Source: Clostridiaceae bacterium (GTDB taxonomy: Bacteria > Bacillota > Clostridia > Lachnospirales > Lachnospiraceae). Taken from it: a stretch of DNA of 64,000 bases. The stretch lies in assembly GCA_009911065.1 (NCBI GenBank), contig QXWR01000014.1:1-64000 (forward strand), in the 5' to 3' direction. The position numbers and the translations under genes are program-made. Below the pieces are notes generated by a model. It was not told where the DNA came from, made no database searches, and saw nothing but the letters and a program-made list of their open reading frames with translations. Shown piece after piece: positions 33,424 through 42,289 of this stretch. Each line of letters begins with the position of its first letter. Position 1 is the first letter of the stretch.

Positions 33424-34932
33424 TTGGAACGGAAAACCGACTTGACAAAACTAAATACCAGACAGCTTGAGCTGCATTTAAAGTCGGCCGTGGACGCTCT
33501 TACTCCGAATGTGCTTGACAAAATTGACTTATCCATTCCCCAGACAGAACGTCCAGGTCAGGAGATGGAAGCTCATGCTGCAATTCTTCGGCTTCAGCGC
33601 CGTATGCGCGGATTTGCGGCAGCAGCGGCCGCCTGTATATGTGTGATCTTTATGGGGGGAGGAACCTTTCACTACCATATGGAAAATAAGCGGGTGGAGT
33701 CGGTGATTGGCATTGATGTAAACCCCAGCATTGAGATTTCCATTAACCGGAAGGCGCGGGTGCTAGAGGCGCGGGCCTTGAATGCGGAGGCTTTGGTGAT
33801 TATGGAAGATATGGACCTGGAAGGGGTAGACTTAAATGTGGCAGTCAATGCAGTGGTTGGCTCCATGGTTACTCATGGGTATTTGAATGATCTGGACAAT
33901 GCAATTTTGGTGACGGTGAGCAATGACAGTGTGCGAAAGGCCAGAGAACTGCGCTCTAGTGTAGTGGAGGACATTGAACAGACGTTAAAGGAAAATCAGC
34001 TGAAGGCAGTGGTTTATGACCAACAGGTGATTGAAGATGAGGAGATGGAAGACCTTGCGCAGCAGTATCACATTTCTTACGGCAAGGCTTATTTTCTGAA
34101 AGAACTGATTGACCAGAATCCGGATTTGGATATGGAAGATATGGATGAGCTTTCTTCTCTCACCATGGAGGAGATTGCCAGAAGAATTGCAGAAAGCTCT
34201 TACGAATTGGGAGAGCTGGCGGACCAAGTAAAAGAACCGGAAGAGACCGAACCAGAGACTTTACAGCCAGCGGAGGAGACTGAGACCGAGCCAGTCACAG
34301 AACCAGAGACGTTTGAGACGGTTACAGAGTCAGAGACCAGTCCGACGACGGTCCCGGAGCCGGAGACCACGGCAAAAGAACCAGAGACTGCCACAACACA
34401 GGAATCTACCGATTGGGAGGAAGAGACAGAAGAAGAAGTTTTTGACGAACCGGTGGAGATCGATTATGTAGATTATGAAGATGGCATGGTCTATGTGTAT
34501 TTTGCAGCTCGTGTCAGCTGGAAAAAGCCGTCGGTGGTTGTGCGGGATGAGGATGGAAACTCTTATGCAGCTGTGGTTGCAGAGACTTCCAGAACCGATT
34601 GCTCCATTGAGGTGGGTGGTCTGGAAGGGGGCAGAAGCTATACTTTTGTGCTGGGAGGTCTGACACCAGCTGGCAAAAAGGAATCTGTCACTGTAAAGGG
34701 ATATTTTGAAAAGCCGGAGATTGCCCAGGAGATTGAGGAAGATACCGACGAGACAGAAGAGGAGGAGGAAGAGAAGGAGACAACGGCAGAGGAAAAGGTG
34801 GAGTCAAAGCCAGAGCCGGACCAGCCGGAGACCTCCAAATCATCAGAATCCGAAAGCCCGGAGACAGCCCCTCCTTTGGAGACAGAGAGTGATTCCGGGG
34901 AGACAAAACAGGAGCCGGAAACCACCGCATAA
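33424..34932 (+). CDS. RsgI-like anti-sigma factor with Pro/Thr/Glu-rich and Fn3-like regions
   Basis: A 502-aa protein with a short cytoplasmic N-terminus (about 1-60), one membrane helix (about 61-80), then an RsgI-type extracytoplasmic domain: VIGIDVNPSIEISIN (about 96-110) and ISYGKAYFLKEL (about 218-230). This is followed by an acidic Pro/Thr/Glu-rich linker (about 268-335), a beta-sandwich-like region (about 340-425), and a second acidic tail. Known RsgI-like proteins restrain a sigma factor and sense extracellular polysaccharides; the sensory part here is not identified. Starts at TTG with GAGGAG upstream. Confidence 0.82.
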   Translation: MERKTDLTKLNTRQLELHLKSAVDALTPNVLDKIDLSIPQTERPGQEMEAHAAILRLQRRMRGFAAAAAACICVIFMGGGTFHYHMENKRVESVIGIDVNPSIEISINRKARVLEARALNAEALVIMEDMDLEGVDLNVAVNAVVGSMVTHGYLNDLDNAILVTVSNDSVRKARELRSSVVEDIEQTLKENQLKAVVYDQQVIEDEEMEDLAQQYHISYGKAYFLKELIDQNPDLDMEDMDELSSLTMEEIARRIAESSYELGELADQVKEPEETEPETLQPAEETETEPVTEPETFETVTESETSPTTVPEPETTAKEPETATTQESTDWEEETEEEVFDEPVEIDYVDYEDGMVYVYFAARVSWKKPSVVVRDEDGNSYAAVVAETSRTDCSIEVGGLEGGRSYTFVLGGLTPAGKKESVTVKGYFEKPEIAQEIEEDTDETEEEEEEKETTAEEKVESKPEPDQPETSKSSESESPETAPPLETESDSGETKQEPETTA

Positions 34933-34959
34933 TTTTTTTGAAAAATGTTGAAAAAAGGC

Positions 34960-34988
34960 TTGACTAATTTAAAAGTATCCGTTATAAT
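34960..34988 (+). promoter_or_regulatory. Promoter of tRNA-Gln
   Basis: TTGACT (34960-34965) and TATAAT (34983-34988) with a 17-bp spacer, ending 17 bp before the tRNA. Near-consensus, as expected for a stable RNA. Confidence 0.8.
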
Positions 34989-35005
34989 GAATATCGTTGT
35001 AGCGA

Positions 35006-35077
35006 TGGGCTATCGCCAAACGGTAAGGCAACGGACTCTGACTCCGTCACTTCAAGGTTCGAATCCTTGTAGCCCAG
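35006..35077 (+). tRNA. tRNA-Gln (anticodon CTG)
   Basis: A 72-nt cloverleaf is visible: acceptor TGGGCTA/TAGCCCA, D arm, anticodon stem ACGGA/TCCGT around loop CTCTGAC (anticodon CTG, reading CAG), and T arm CAAGG/CCTTG with TTCGAAT. No CCA is encoded. It is flanked by its own promoter and a terminator. Confidence 0.93.
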
Positions 35078-35081
35078 CTAG

Positions 35082-35129
35082 AAAAGAGACTAAAAATACC
35101 GATTTTACGGTGTTTTTAGTCTCTTTTTT
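35082..35129 (+). terminator. Terminator after tRNA-Gln
   Basis: AAAAGAGACTAAAAATACCG pairs with CGGTGTTTTTAGTCTCTTTT with one G-U, leading into TTTTTT. Confidence 0.9.
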
Positions 35130-35266
35130 GAATATGGGATAAAAAGGAAATTGAACCGAAAACAGGTGTGTAAAAAGTCAAAGTGTTCTAACGATTGTTC
35201 CTAAGTAAAATCGAAAGGACAAAGATAAGAAAAGGCTTTAACACCGTGGAATCGGAATTGTGCCAC

Positions 35267-35295
35267 TTGATTTGATCTATGGCGAGGGGTATAAT
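35267..35295 (+). promoter_or_regulatory. Promoter of the secreted repeat protein
   Basis: TTGATT (35267-35272) and TATAAT (35290-35295) with a 17-bp spacer, about 69 bp before the start at 35364. Confidence 0.65.
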
Positions 35296-35363
35296 AAATA
35301 CAAGGACAACGTATTTGGGGGAAAGAAAAGTAAAAGCAGTTGGAGAGAAAGGAGATTGGATTT

Positions 35364-36116
35364 ATGAGACAAAAGGGAAAGGCAAAAAGACTGGTGGTCA
35401 TTCTGACCGGGTTTCTCTTGTCTGTGACCGCAACCACCAATGTATGGGGCAGAACCCGGCCGGATACTGTGACGGGAGTTCACTGGAAGGAAGACGACAA
35501 TGGCAACAAGAAAGCCGAGGCAGTATGGGAACCAGTGGAAGGGGCTTATGGTTACGAAATTCAGTTGTACCGGGACGAACGGCGGCAGGGAGAACCGATT
35601 GAGGTAAAGAAAAACAAAAACAGCTACAATCTGAAGAAAAAAATGGTGAAAGAAGGAACCTACATGTTTAAGGTTCGGGCCACAGTGAAAAAGGTGGACC
35701 GGGAAAATGTGGATGGTTTTTGGTCTGAGGAATCGGATGAACTTTACGTCAGTGAATCGTTTGCAGAAAACAATCAAAATGGCAAGGAAGAGCCGGAAAA
35801 TCAAGGGCCTGGAGAGATAAAAAGAGGTGTCTGGCAACAGGATGAAAAAGGCTGGAGATATTGCCGGGAAGACGGCTCTTATCCAACAGACACTTGGTTT
35901 AGGGACCCAGCAGATCAGAAGTATTATTGGTTTGACGGTCAGGGATACATGAAAACTGGCTGGATTGACTGGGAAGGAAATCGGTATTACTGTGATCTGG
36001 CAGGGAATCCGTCAGGGTCCATGGTAACTGGGGAGCAGATCATTGACGGAATCTTGTATTATTTTGATGAGTCCGGCGCTTTGGTAAATCCGGCAGTTTT
36101 GCCTTCTGACAGCTGA
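35364..36116 (+). CDS. Secreted protein with Fn3-like domain and choline-binding-type repeats
   Basis: A 250-aa protein with a signal peptide (1-about 29, ending NVWG), a beta-sandwich domain (about 35-135; KKAEAVWEPVEGAYGYEIQLYRD resembles Fn3), a hydrophilic linker, and wall-binding-type repeats at about 160-240 (TWFRDPADQKYYWFDGQGYMKTGWIDWEGNRYY). Likely attached non-covalently to the wall. The start at 35364 follows AAAGGAG; an upstream in-frame start lacks one. Role unknown; similar repeats occur in the GT-C-like pair at 14.9-19.4 kb. Confidence 0.75.
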   Translation: MRQKGKAKRLVVILTGFLLSVTATTNVWGRTRPDTVTGVHWKEDDNGNKKAEAVWEPVEGAYGYEIQLYRDERRQGEPIEVKKNKNSYNLKKKMVKEGTYMFKVRATVKKVDRENVDGFWSEESDELYVSESFAENNQNGKEEPENQGPGEIKRGVWQQDEKGWRYCREDGSYPTDTWFRDPADQKYYWFDGQGYMKTGWIDWEGNRYYCDLAGNPSGSMVTGEQIIDGILYYFDESGALVNPAVLPSDS

Positions 36117-36221
36117 TGTTGGTATATTTTGTCCCTCTCTTCATATATTGTATTAGAGCATGTCTAATCATTCATTTATGGCTGTGAAGGCTTGCGGCGG
36201 CACAAGAGAAGGGAGGGACTT

Positions 36222-37190
36222 TTGATCGGAAAATGGGACGAGTTGATTCGAATTTTTTCTAAAGATATCCGAACTATTCTAAAGCGGACCTGTGTGGATT
36301 TTGAAAATGTCCAGGAAATCCGTCTGAGGATTCAGGGACCGCTTCTTATGATTCAAAACAATCGTGAATGTTATATTACTCCAGAAGGAAAATTAAGTAA
36401 AAGTCCGGGGGACGCCTTTTTGGTCAGCCGGAGGGATTTGAAGGAAACCTTAGAATATATCAGCAGCTATTCTCTGTATGCCTTTGAGGAAGAAATCAAG
36501 CAGGGATTTATTACCATTCAGGGAGGACACCGGATTGGTTTGGCAGGAAAAACCGTAACCGACAATCAAGGCATCCGAAGCATGAAGTTTATTTCTTTTG
36601 TGAATGTACGTTTGTCCCATGAGGTGAAGGGATGTGCCAACCAGGTGATGCCTTATTTGTATGAAAAAGGGGAATTTTTACATACGTTGATTCTTTCCCC
36701 GCCTCGAAGCGGAAAGACGACTCTTTTGCGGGATATGATTCGGCAGATTTCAGATGGTACTGGTTTTAACGGGGGACTGACTGTGGGCGTGGTGGACGAG
36801 CGGTCGGAAATCGGCGCCTGCTATCAGGGGGAGCCGCAAAATGAGCTGGGAATCCACACGGACATTTTAGACTGCTGTCCCAAGGCTTTGGGTATGATGA
36901 TGATGATTCGCACCATGTCTCCTCAGGTGATTGCAGTGGATGAGATCGGAAGCCGGGAAGATCTGGCGGCCATGGAATATGTTATGAACTGCGGGTGTAA
37001 GTTGGTTGCCACGGTTCACGGAAGCTCTATGGAAGATATTCGGCAAAAGCCGGTGCTTGGAAGACTTTTACAGGAACAGTGGTTTGAGCGGTACGTGGTA
37101 TTGGAAGGAAAAAAAAGGCCTGGATATGTGGCCCGGATATGTGATTCCAAAGGAAAGGAACTGGCTTTGTCAGGGAGGGAAGGTTTGTGA
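36222..37190 (+). CDS. spoIIIAA: Stage III sporulation protein AA
   Basis: A 322-aa secretion-type ATPase of the forespore channel. Walker A is SPPRSGKTTLL, and AVDEIGSREDLAA follows the Walker B region. It powers assembly of the SpoIIIA-SpoIIQ feeding channel in the mother cell. TTG at 36222 follows GGGAGGGA; an earlier in-frame TTG at 36192 has no ribosome site. First gene of the eight-gene operon. Confidence 0.92.
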   Translation: MIGKWDELIRIFSKDIRTILKRTCVDFENVQEIRLRIQGPLLMIQNNRECYITPEGKLSKSPGDAFLVSRRDLKETLEYISSYSLYAFEEEIKQGFITIQGGHRIGLAGKTVTDNQGIRSMKFISFVNVRLSHEVKGCANQVMPYLYEKGEFLHTLILSPPRSGKTTLLRDMIRQISDGTGFNGGLTVGVVDERSEIGACYQGEPQNELGIHTDILDCCPKALGMMMMIRTMSPQVIAVDEIGSREDLAAMEYVMNCGCKLVATVHGSSMEDIRQKPVLGRLLQEQWFERYVVLEGKKRPGYVARICDSKGKELALSGREGL

Positions 37191-37720
37191 CCATTGGATT
37201 TTTTCTGAAAATGGCAGGGTGCGGGATGGTGGTGGCCGGAGCTTCTGGGTATGGATTCTGGATGGCAGGACGATATGGGGAGCGGCTTGCGGCCCTGGAA
37301 CAGCTTCGTCAGATGATCTTTTTGTTAAAAGGGCAGATTCTCTATGCCAATGCACCTCTTCCGGAGGCGTTTGAGACCGTGGGACAGCGGACCGAGGGAG
37401 TGTGGTCAAAGCTGTTTTTAAAGACAGCAGAACGGATGGAAAAGCAGCAGGGAGAGCCATTTTGCCAGATTTGGAAGGAAGAGGTGGAAGGGCTTTTGGG
37501 AGCAGATTTTCTGAAAAAGGCAGACCGGCAGTCTCTGGCAGGTTTGGGGGAACATTTGGGATTTCTGGACAGAGAAATGCAGGAGAGAAATCTGCTGCTT
37601 TATCTGGAACAGCTGGATTTGACAATAGGAGAGCTTCGAGGGCATAAACAGGAACGGTGCAGGCTGTATCTTGCCCTTGGGGTGATGGGGGGATTGTTTC
37701 TGGCAGTTCTGCTGTTGTAG
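37187..37720 (+). CDS. spoIIIAB: Stage III sporulation protein AB
   Basis: A 177-aa protein with an N-terminal membrane helix, a cytoplasmic helical domain and a C-terminal helix (LALGVMGGLFLAVLLL). It resembles GspF-like platform proteins. Starts at a GTG overlapping the spoIIIAA stop by 4 nt (GTGA). Confidence 0.88.
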   Translation: MTIGFFLKMAGCGMVVAGASGYGFWMAGRYGERLAALEQLRQMIFLLKGQILYANAPLPEAFETVGQRTEGVWSKLFLKTAERMEKQQGEPFCQIWKEEVEGLLGADFLKKADRQSLAGLGEHLGFLDREMQERNLLLYLEQLDLTIGELRGHKQERCRLYLALGVMGGLFLAVLLL

Positions 37721-37756
37721 GTTCAGAACCATTCCTTATGAAGCAAGGAGGAGTAA

Positions 37757-37951
37757 ATGGGCGTCAACTTGATTTTTAAAATTGCGGCAGTGGGGATTTT
37801 GGTGTCTGTGATCTGTCAGGTCCTAAAACACAGCGGCCGGGAAGAGCAGGCATTTCTAACCAGTCTGGCAGGGCTGATTCTGGTGTTGTTTTGGATGGTA
37901 CCTTATATCTATGAGCTGTTTGACACAATAAAAAGTCTGTTTGCATTGTAA
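37757..37951 (+). CDS. spoIIIAC: Stage III sporulation protein AC
   Basis: A 64-aa protein of two membrane helices with GREEQAFLTSLAGLILVLFWMV. Ribosome site AGGAGG. Length and order match the conserved operon. Confidence 0.9.
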   Translation: MGVNLIFKIAAVGILVSVICQVLKHSGREEQAFLTSLAGLILVLFWMVPYIYELFDTIKSLFAL

Positions 37952-37974
37952 AATGCTTTTCCGGGGAGTTGGGC

Positions 37975-38361
37975 ATGACAATTATTACCATCAGCATAGT
38001 AGGGATTACAGCGGTAATGCTGGCCGTGGAGCTGAAAGGGGTAAAAGGGGAGTATGGGACTTATCTGGCTGCTGCAGCCGGGTGTTTTATCTTCTTTTAT
38101 GGCATAAAAAAGATGGAGGTTATTTTGGATGCCATGAGGCGGATTCAGGATATGGTCCGGATTAACGGAGTTTATCTGACTACCCTTTTAAAAATTACTG
38201 GGATTACTTATATTGCGGAGTTTTCTGCTGGAATCTGCAAGGATGCAGGCTATGGAGCCATTGGAAATCAGATTGAGATTTTTGGAAAACTTACCATTTT
38301 GGCAGTCAGTATGCCGATTGTGCTGGCTCTTTTGGAGACGCTTCAGAGATTTTTACAGTGA
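37975..38361 (+). CDS. spoIIIAD: Stage III sporulation protein AD
   Basis: A 128-aa membrane protein related to spoIIIAC in its first half, with VELKGVKGEYGTYLAAAAG and YLTTLLKITGITYIAEF. The ATG at 37975 follows GGGGAG; a TTG two codons earlier is less likely. Confidence 0.9.
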   Translation: MTIITISIVGITAVMLAVELKGVKGEYGTYLAAAAGCFIFFYGIKKMEVILDAMRRIQDMVRINGVYLTTLLKITGITYIAEFSAGICKDAGYGAIGNQIEIFGKLTILAVSMPIVLALLETLQRFLQ

Positions 38362-38406
38362 AGGCATGGTAAAAGGGAAGGAGAATCTGCAAAGGAGGCT
38401 CTGACA

Positions 38407-39588
38407 ATGTTAAAGACGGTTTGGATTAAAATGATGGCGGCAGTGGTGATTTTGATGGCAGGCTGGGGATGGATGCCAGGTGAAATGGTGTCAGAGGCAG
38501 CACAGGAAAAGGACATCCAATGGCCAGGGATGGAAGTTTATGGGGATGATTGGGGGGAAATTGACCGTTTTCTTCAAAGAGAGGCAGGAGAGCAGGAGGA
38601 AGTTTCTTTTACCAGTCTGGTAAAACTGATTATGGACGGAAAGGGGAAAGAGGCAGGGAGAATGATTCTTGCAGGGATTCGAGGCGCCTTGTTTCGGGAG
38701 CTTGCCCATGGAATCCGTCTGGCAGGAGAGCTGTTGGCTTTGGGGATGATTGGAGCCATCTTTGCCAATTTTTCCAATATTTTTACTGGAAGCAAGGTGT
38801 CAGAGACCGGTTTTTTTATGACATATCTGTTGGTGTTTACTTTGCTTGCGTCAGCTTTTACCGACAGCATGGAGATTACGAAAAACGTGCTGATGCGGCA
38901 GATTGAATTTATGAGAGTGCTTCTTCCCTGTTATTTTCCGGTGGCTGCCTGGGCAGGGGGAAGTATTTCTGCAGCTGCCTGGATGGAATTTTTGCTGTTT
39001 TTAATTGCCCTTGCAGAGTGGGCGTATTTGAATCTGCTGCTGCCTTTGGCGAAAGCGTACATTCTTCTGGTGATGGCGGGAAATATCGCTCAGGAGAATA
39101 TGCTTTCGAAACTGACCGGAATTTTGCGTTCTGTGATTGGATGGGGCAACCGCTGGCTGGTGGGGCTTGTGCTGGGATTTCATTTGGTGCAGGGAATGGT
39201 GCTTCCCTATGCAGATTCCGTGAAAATGGGGGGAATGCAGAAACTTCTGCAGGCGATTCCCGGAGTGGGAGATGGGGCGGGAGCTGTGACGAAAATGGTG
39301 GTGGGTACTGGGGTGCTGGTGAAAAACACCATGGGGGCCGCCGGAGTGGCTGTGCTGATGGCAGTCAGCCTTACCCCTCTTTTAAAACTGGCAGTGCTGT
39401 TAGGTCTGTATCAGGCGGTGACAGGGATTCTCCAGCCAATCGGAGACAGGAGGCTGATTGCATGTATGGGAAGTGTGGCAGATGGTCAGAAAATACTGTT
39501 GGGTTTGGCGGCATCTAATCTTGTGCTGTTTGTGGTGACAATCGCTCTTGTGTGTGTGGGAACCAATGGAGCTTATCAGGGAATGTGA
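38407..39588 (+). CDS. spoIIIAE: Stage III sporulation protein AE
   Basis: A 393-aa protein with a signal-type N-terminus, a hydrophilic extracytoplasmic segment (about 30-95) and multiple membrane helices, including LLGLYQAVTGILQPIGDRRLIACMGSVADG, a conserved SpoIIIAE feature. Ribosome site AAAGGAGG. Part of the mother-cell side of the channel. Confidence 0.92.
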   Translation: MLKTVWIKMMAAVVILMAGWGWMPGEMVSEAAQEKDIQWPGMEVYGDDWGEIDRFLQREAGEQEEVSFTSLVKLIMDGKGKEAGRMILAGIRGALFRELAHGIRLAGELLALGMIGAIFANFSNIFTGSKVSETGFFMTYLLVFTLLASAFTDSMEITKNVLMRQIEFMRVLLPCYFPVAAWAGGSISAAAWMEFLLFLIALAEWAYLNLLLPLAKAYILLVMAGNIAQENMLSKLTGILRSVIGWGNRWLVGLVLGFHLVQGMVLPYADSVKMGGMQKLLQAIPGVGDGAGAVTKMVVGTGVLVKNTMGAAGVAVLMAVSLTPLLKLAVLLGLYQAVTGILQPIGDRRLIACMGSVADGQKILLGLAASNLVLFVVTIALVCVGTNGAYQGM

Positions 39589-39661
39589 TGGAAGGCCAAT
39601 ATGATTTTGTGAAATAGAAACCAGATTTTACAATAGGACAGAAAAAGGGGAGACATGGTCT

Positions 39662-40345
39662 GTGGAGATTCTGTATGGGTGGGTCAGGAATATAACTGGA
39701 TATTTTTTATTTCTGGCAGTGTTGGACAACCTGATTCCGGAGAAAAAGTATGAAAAATACATTCGGCTGTTTGCCGGGATGGTGACGATTCTTCTGGTGG
39801 TTCAGCCTTTGACAGGAGCTCTTCGTTTGGAAGAGCAAATCGCCCATTTTTATAAAACCTTGGTATTTCAGTATCAGGCAGAGGATTTGAGGCAGGAGAT
39901 GCTGGGGGTGGAAGAACAGCGTTTTGAGCAGATGATCGGACAATACGAGGAAGCAGTGGCAAAAGATATAAGACAGATGGCAGAAGAACTGGGGTTTATT
40001 GTGATTCAGTGCCAAGCAGAGATCGGAAAGGAACATGGAAGCCAGGGATTTGGGACTGTGGCAGGTGTATGGATACAGGTAAGAGCAGACGATGGGGAGA
40101 AAAGCGCTGGGGCGGAACATGGACAAGAAGAGGAGAAAGGGGAGGAGATTTCTCTGGAAGAAAACCGGATTGTAACTGAGACAATAAAGGCGATTGATCC
40201 GGTCGTGATCGGAGAAGAAGATCCTGTAAAGAGTTCTGGGAAAGCAAAAGATCCGGCAGTGGAAAAGCTGCGGAGAAAAATTGTATCCTATTATGATTTG
40301 GAGGATGCTTATGTGGAAATTCAAGTGGTGGAAAGGGAAGGATAA
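39662..40345 (+). CDS. spoIIIAF: Stage III sporulation protein AF
   Basis: A 227-aa protein beginning with GWVRNITGYFLFLAVLDNLIPEKKYEKYIRLFAGMVTILLV, two membrane helices in the usual SpoIIIAF pattern, followed by a ring-building-motif-like soluble domain. Start at GTG 39662 with GGGGAG nine bases upstream. The C-terminus overlaps spoIIIAG by 35 nt. Confidence 0.88.
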   Translation: MEILYGWVRNITGYFLFLAVLDNLIPEKKYEKYIRLFAGMVTILLVVQPLTGALRLEEQIAHFYKTLVFQYQAEDLRQEMLGVEEQRFEQMIGQYEEAVAKDIRQMAEELGFIVIQCQAEIGKEHGSQGFGTVAGVWIQVRADDGEKSAGAEHGQEEEKGEEISLEENRIVTETIKAIDPVVIGEEDPVKSSGKAKDPAVEKLRRKIVSYYDLEDAYVEIQVVEREG

Positions 40346-40922
40346 GTGGCTGTTTCTTCTGACTTTGGGGGTGATTTTGTGTATTCTGGCATTTCCGGCG
40401 GACCAGACCGTTAAAAAAATGTCTTCTGACCGTGAGAAAGCCTGGGGAGATAATGGGAGGGAAACAGGAGGAGAAAATCAAGGGGGAGGACAGATTGTTC
40501 TTCCGGCTGCGGCAGGTGTCAGCGACAGCTATGAGGCAGAGCTGGAGAGACGGGTGCGGGACATTTTAAAGAAAGTAGACGGGGTGGGGCAGGTTGATGT
40601 GATGATTGTGCTGAAATCTTCCTCGGAAAAGGTGGTTCAGGTAGATGGAAGCAGTTCCTATTCTCTGACAGAGGAGCAGGACAGCAGCGGCGGAACCCGA
40701 AGGACGGAAAATCAGGAGCAGGAGAGAAACACGGTTTTAAAGTCTGAGGGCGGGGAAAGTTCTCCTTTGATTGCGAAAGAACTTCGTCCTGAGCTGTCTG
40801 GAATCATCATCAGTGCAGAGGGCGGAGGAAATCCTACAGTGAAGGCAGAAATTTCTGCAGCAATGGAAGCATTATTTGGGCTTCCGGCTCATAAGATAAA
40901 AGTACTAAAGCGGGTGGAGTAA
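40311..40922 (+). CDS. spoIIIAG: Stage III sporulation protein AG
   Basis: A 203-aa protein with one N-terminal membrane helix (WLFLLTLGVILCILAF), a linker, and a C-terminal domain with YEAELERRVRDILKKVDGVGQVDVMIVL and PELSGIIISAEGGGNPTVKAEIS, the SpoIIIAG ring-forming domain. The ATG at 40311 sits inside spoIIIAF behind TTGGAGG. Confidence 0.92.
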   Translation: MWKFKWWKGKDKWLFLLTLGVILCILAFPADQTVKKMSSDREKAWGDNGRETGGENQGGGQIVLPAAAGVSDSYEAELERRVRDILKKVDGVGQVDVMIVLKSSSEKVVQVDGSSSYSLTEEQDSSGGTRRTENQEQERNTVLKSEGGESSPLIAKELRPELSGIIISAEGGGNPTVKAEISAAMEALFGLPAHKIKVLKRVE

Positions 40923-40936
40923 AGGAGTGTCAGGTT

Positions 40937-41704
40937 ATGAGAGAAAAGAAATTTGGAATGAAGTTAAAGGATGGCAACATGAAGAAGCTTTTCCGCAGAA
41001 ATCAGATTATCATTACAACTCTTGCCATTATGATTGCAGCGGCAGGATATCTGAATTATGCAGGAAAGAAGGAACTGGAAGCAAGCAGTGATGACATGGT
41101 CTATGAGGCAGGAATGATGGAGATTTCCGACGAGGATTTGCTCAAGGAGAATCAGGCTGCCGGACTGGGAGTCATGGAACCAGTGGAAGAGGCGGAATCT
41201 CTTACTGGAAGTGAAGAAGCTGACTGGCTGGCAGGAGTGGACAGCACAGAGACCGGACAGCAGTATGCGGAGATTGACAGCTGGGATGAAGGTGAGGATG
41301 CTGGTATGGAAAATCCAGGAGAAGCCGTGCTGACCAGTGGTATGACTGTATCTGACTACATAGCAAATGTCCAGCTGAATCGGGAACAGATTCGGGCCAA
41401 AAACAAGGAGACTTTAAATAATATCATCAACAATACCAATATTGAGGAGGCTGCCAAGCAGGAGGCGATTCAGAATATGATTGCCATGACAGCTGTGGCA
41501 GAAAAGGAAAATGCAGCAGAAACCCTTTTACAGGCAAAAGGATTTGCCAATCCGGTAGTCAGTCTTACAGACGGGAAAGTAGATGTGGTGATTAATGCAG
41601 CTTCTATTTCTGACCAGGAACGGGCTCAGATTGAAGATATTGTCAAGCGGAAGACAGAGGTTCCCGCAGATGGTATTGTGATTACCCTTTTAAATTTGGA
41701 GTAA
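40937..41704 (+). CDS. spoIIIAH: Stage III sporulation protein AH
   Basis: A 255-aa protein with a short cytoplasmic N-terminus, a membrane helix (IIITTLAIMIAAAGYLNYA), an acidic linker, and a YscJ/FliF-like domain at about 140-255 (NIEEAAKQEAIQNM, DAGIV-type end). It spans the intermembrane space and partners with SpoIIQ from the forespore. Confidence 0.93.
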   Translation: MREKKFGMKLKDGNMKKLFRRNQIIITTLAIMIAAAGYLNYAGKKELEASSDDMVYEAGMMEISDEDLLKENQAAGLGVMEPVEEAESLTGSEEADWLAGVDSTETGQQYAEIDSWDEGEDAGMENPGEAVLTSGMTVSDYIANVQLNREQIRAKNKETLNNIINNTNIEEAAKQEAIQNMIAMTAVAEKENAAETLLQAKGFANPVVSLTDGKVDVVINAASISDQERAQIEDIVKRKTEVPADGIVITLLNLE

Positions 41705-41830
41705 AATTTAAAAACCAAAGATTCCCTATGCAAAAACGTCCCAATTTGTTATAATAATAAGTAAGAATCCCAAAAAGGCCGAATCGGTCAAAAAGGAAAG
41801 CAAATCAGGAAGACGTTAGGAGGTTATACT

Positions 41831-42226
41831 GTGGCAGAGGTTAAGAACAAAGATGAGAAGAATACTCAGTCTGAATATGAAAAGAATATGACAGGTGAAG
41901 TGAAGATTGCAGACGAGGTGGTGGCCATTATTGCAGGGCTGGCAGCAACTGAGGTCAGCGGCGTGGATTCCATGGCAGGAAATATTACCAATGAGCTGGT
42001 AGGCAAACTGGGAATGAAAAATCTGTCCAAAGGGGTCAAGGTAGATGTGACCGAGGAGCATGTTTCCGTAGATTTATCTCTGAACATGAAATATGGATAC
42101 AACATTCCAAAGGTCAGTGAGATGGTCCAGGAAAAGGTAAAATCAGCCATTGAGAACATGACTGGTCTGACGGTGCTGGATGTGAATATTAAAATTGCCG
42201 GAGTGAATCTGGCAGAAGAAAAGTAG
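41831..42226 (+). CDS. Asp23/Gls24-family envelope stress protein
   Basis: A 131-aa Asp23 domain: GEVKIADEVVAIIAGLAATEVSGV, GNITNELVGKLGMKNLSKGVKVDVTEEHVSVDLSLNMKYGYNIP. In Firmicutes a close homologue (YqhY) sits near fatty-acid and spoIIIA genes and affects acetyl-CoA carboxylase; here it directly follows spoIIIAH. GTG start behind AGGAGG. A TATAAT at 41750-41755 may be its own promoter. Confidence 0.9.
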   Translation: MAEVKNKDEKNTQSEYEKNMTGEVKIADEVVAIIAGLAATEVSGVDSMAGNITNELVGKLGMKNLSKGVKVDVTEEHVSVDLSLNMKYGYNIPKVSEMVQEKVKSAIENMTGLTVLDVNIKIAGVNLAEEK

Positions 42227-42233
42227 AAAAAGT

Positions 42234-42263
42234 ATGGGGGTGGACAAAAAATGCCACCCCCAT
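42234..42263 (-). terminator. Terminator between asp23-like and ydcZ-like genes
   Basis: ATGGGGGTGG (42234-42243) pairs with CCACCCCCAT (42254-42263). The T-rich tail is on the minus strand, so it mainly ends the ydcZ-like transcript. Confidence 0.7.
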
Positions 42264-42289
42264 GAAACTGTGATGTTTTGGCAGTTGAT

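Noticed and set aside
36116..36221. A sigma-E promoter before spoIIIAA
   Set aside because: CATATATT-like and CATTCATT-like pieces occur, but the spacing is 19 bp, too long; I could not support a specific promoter.
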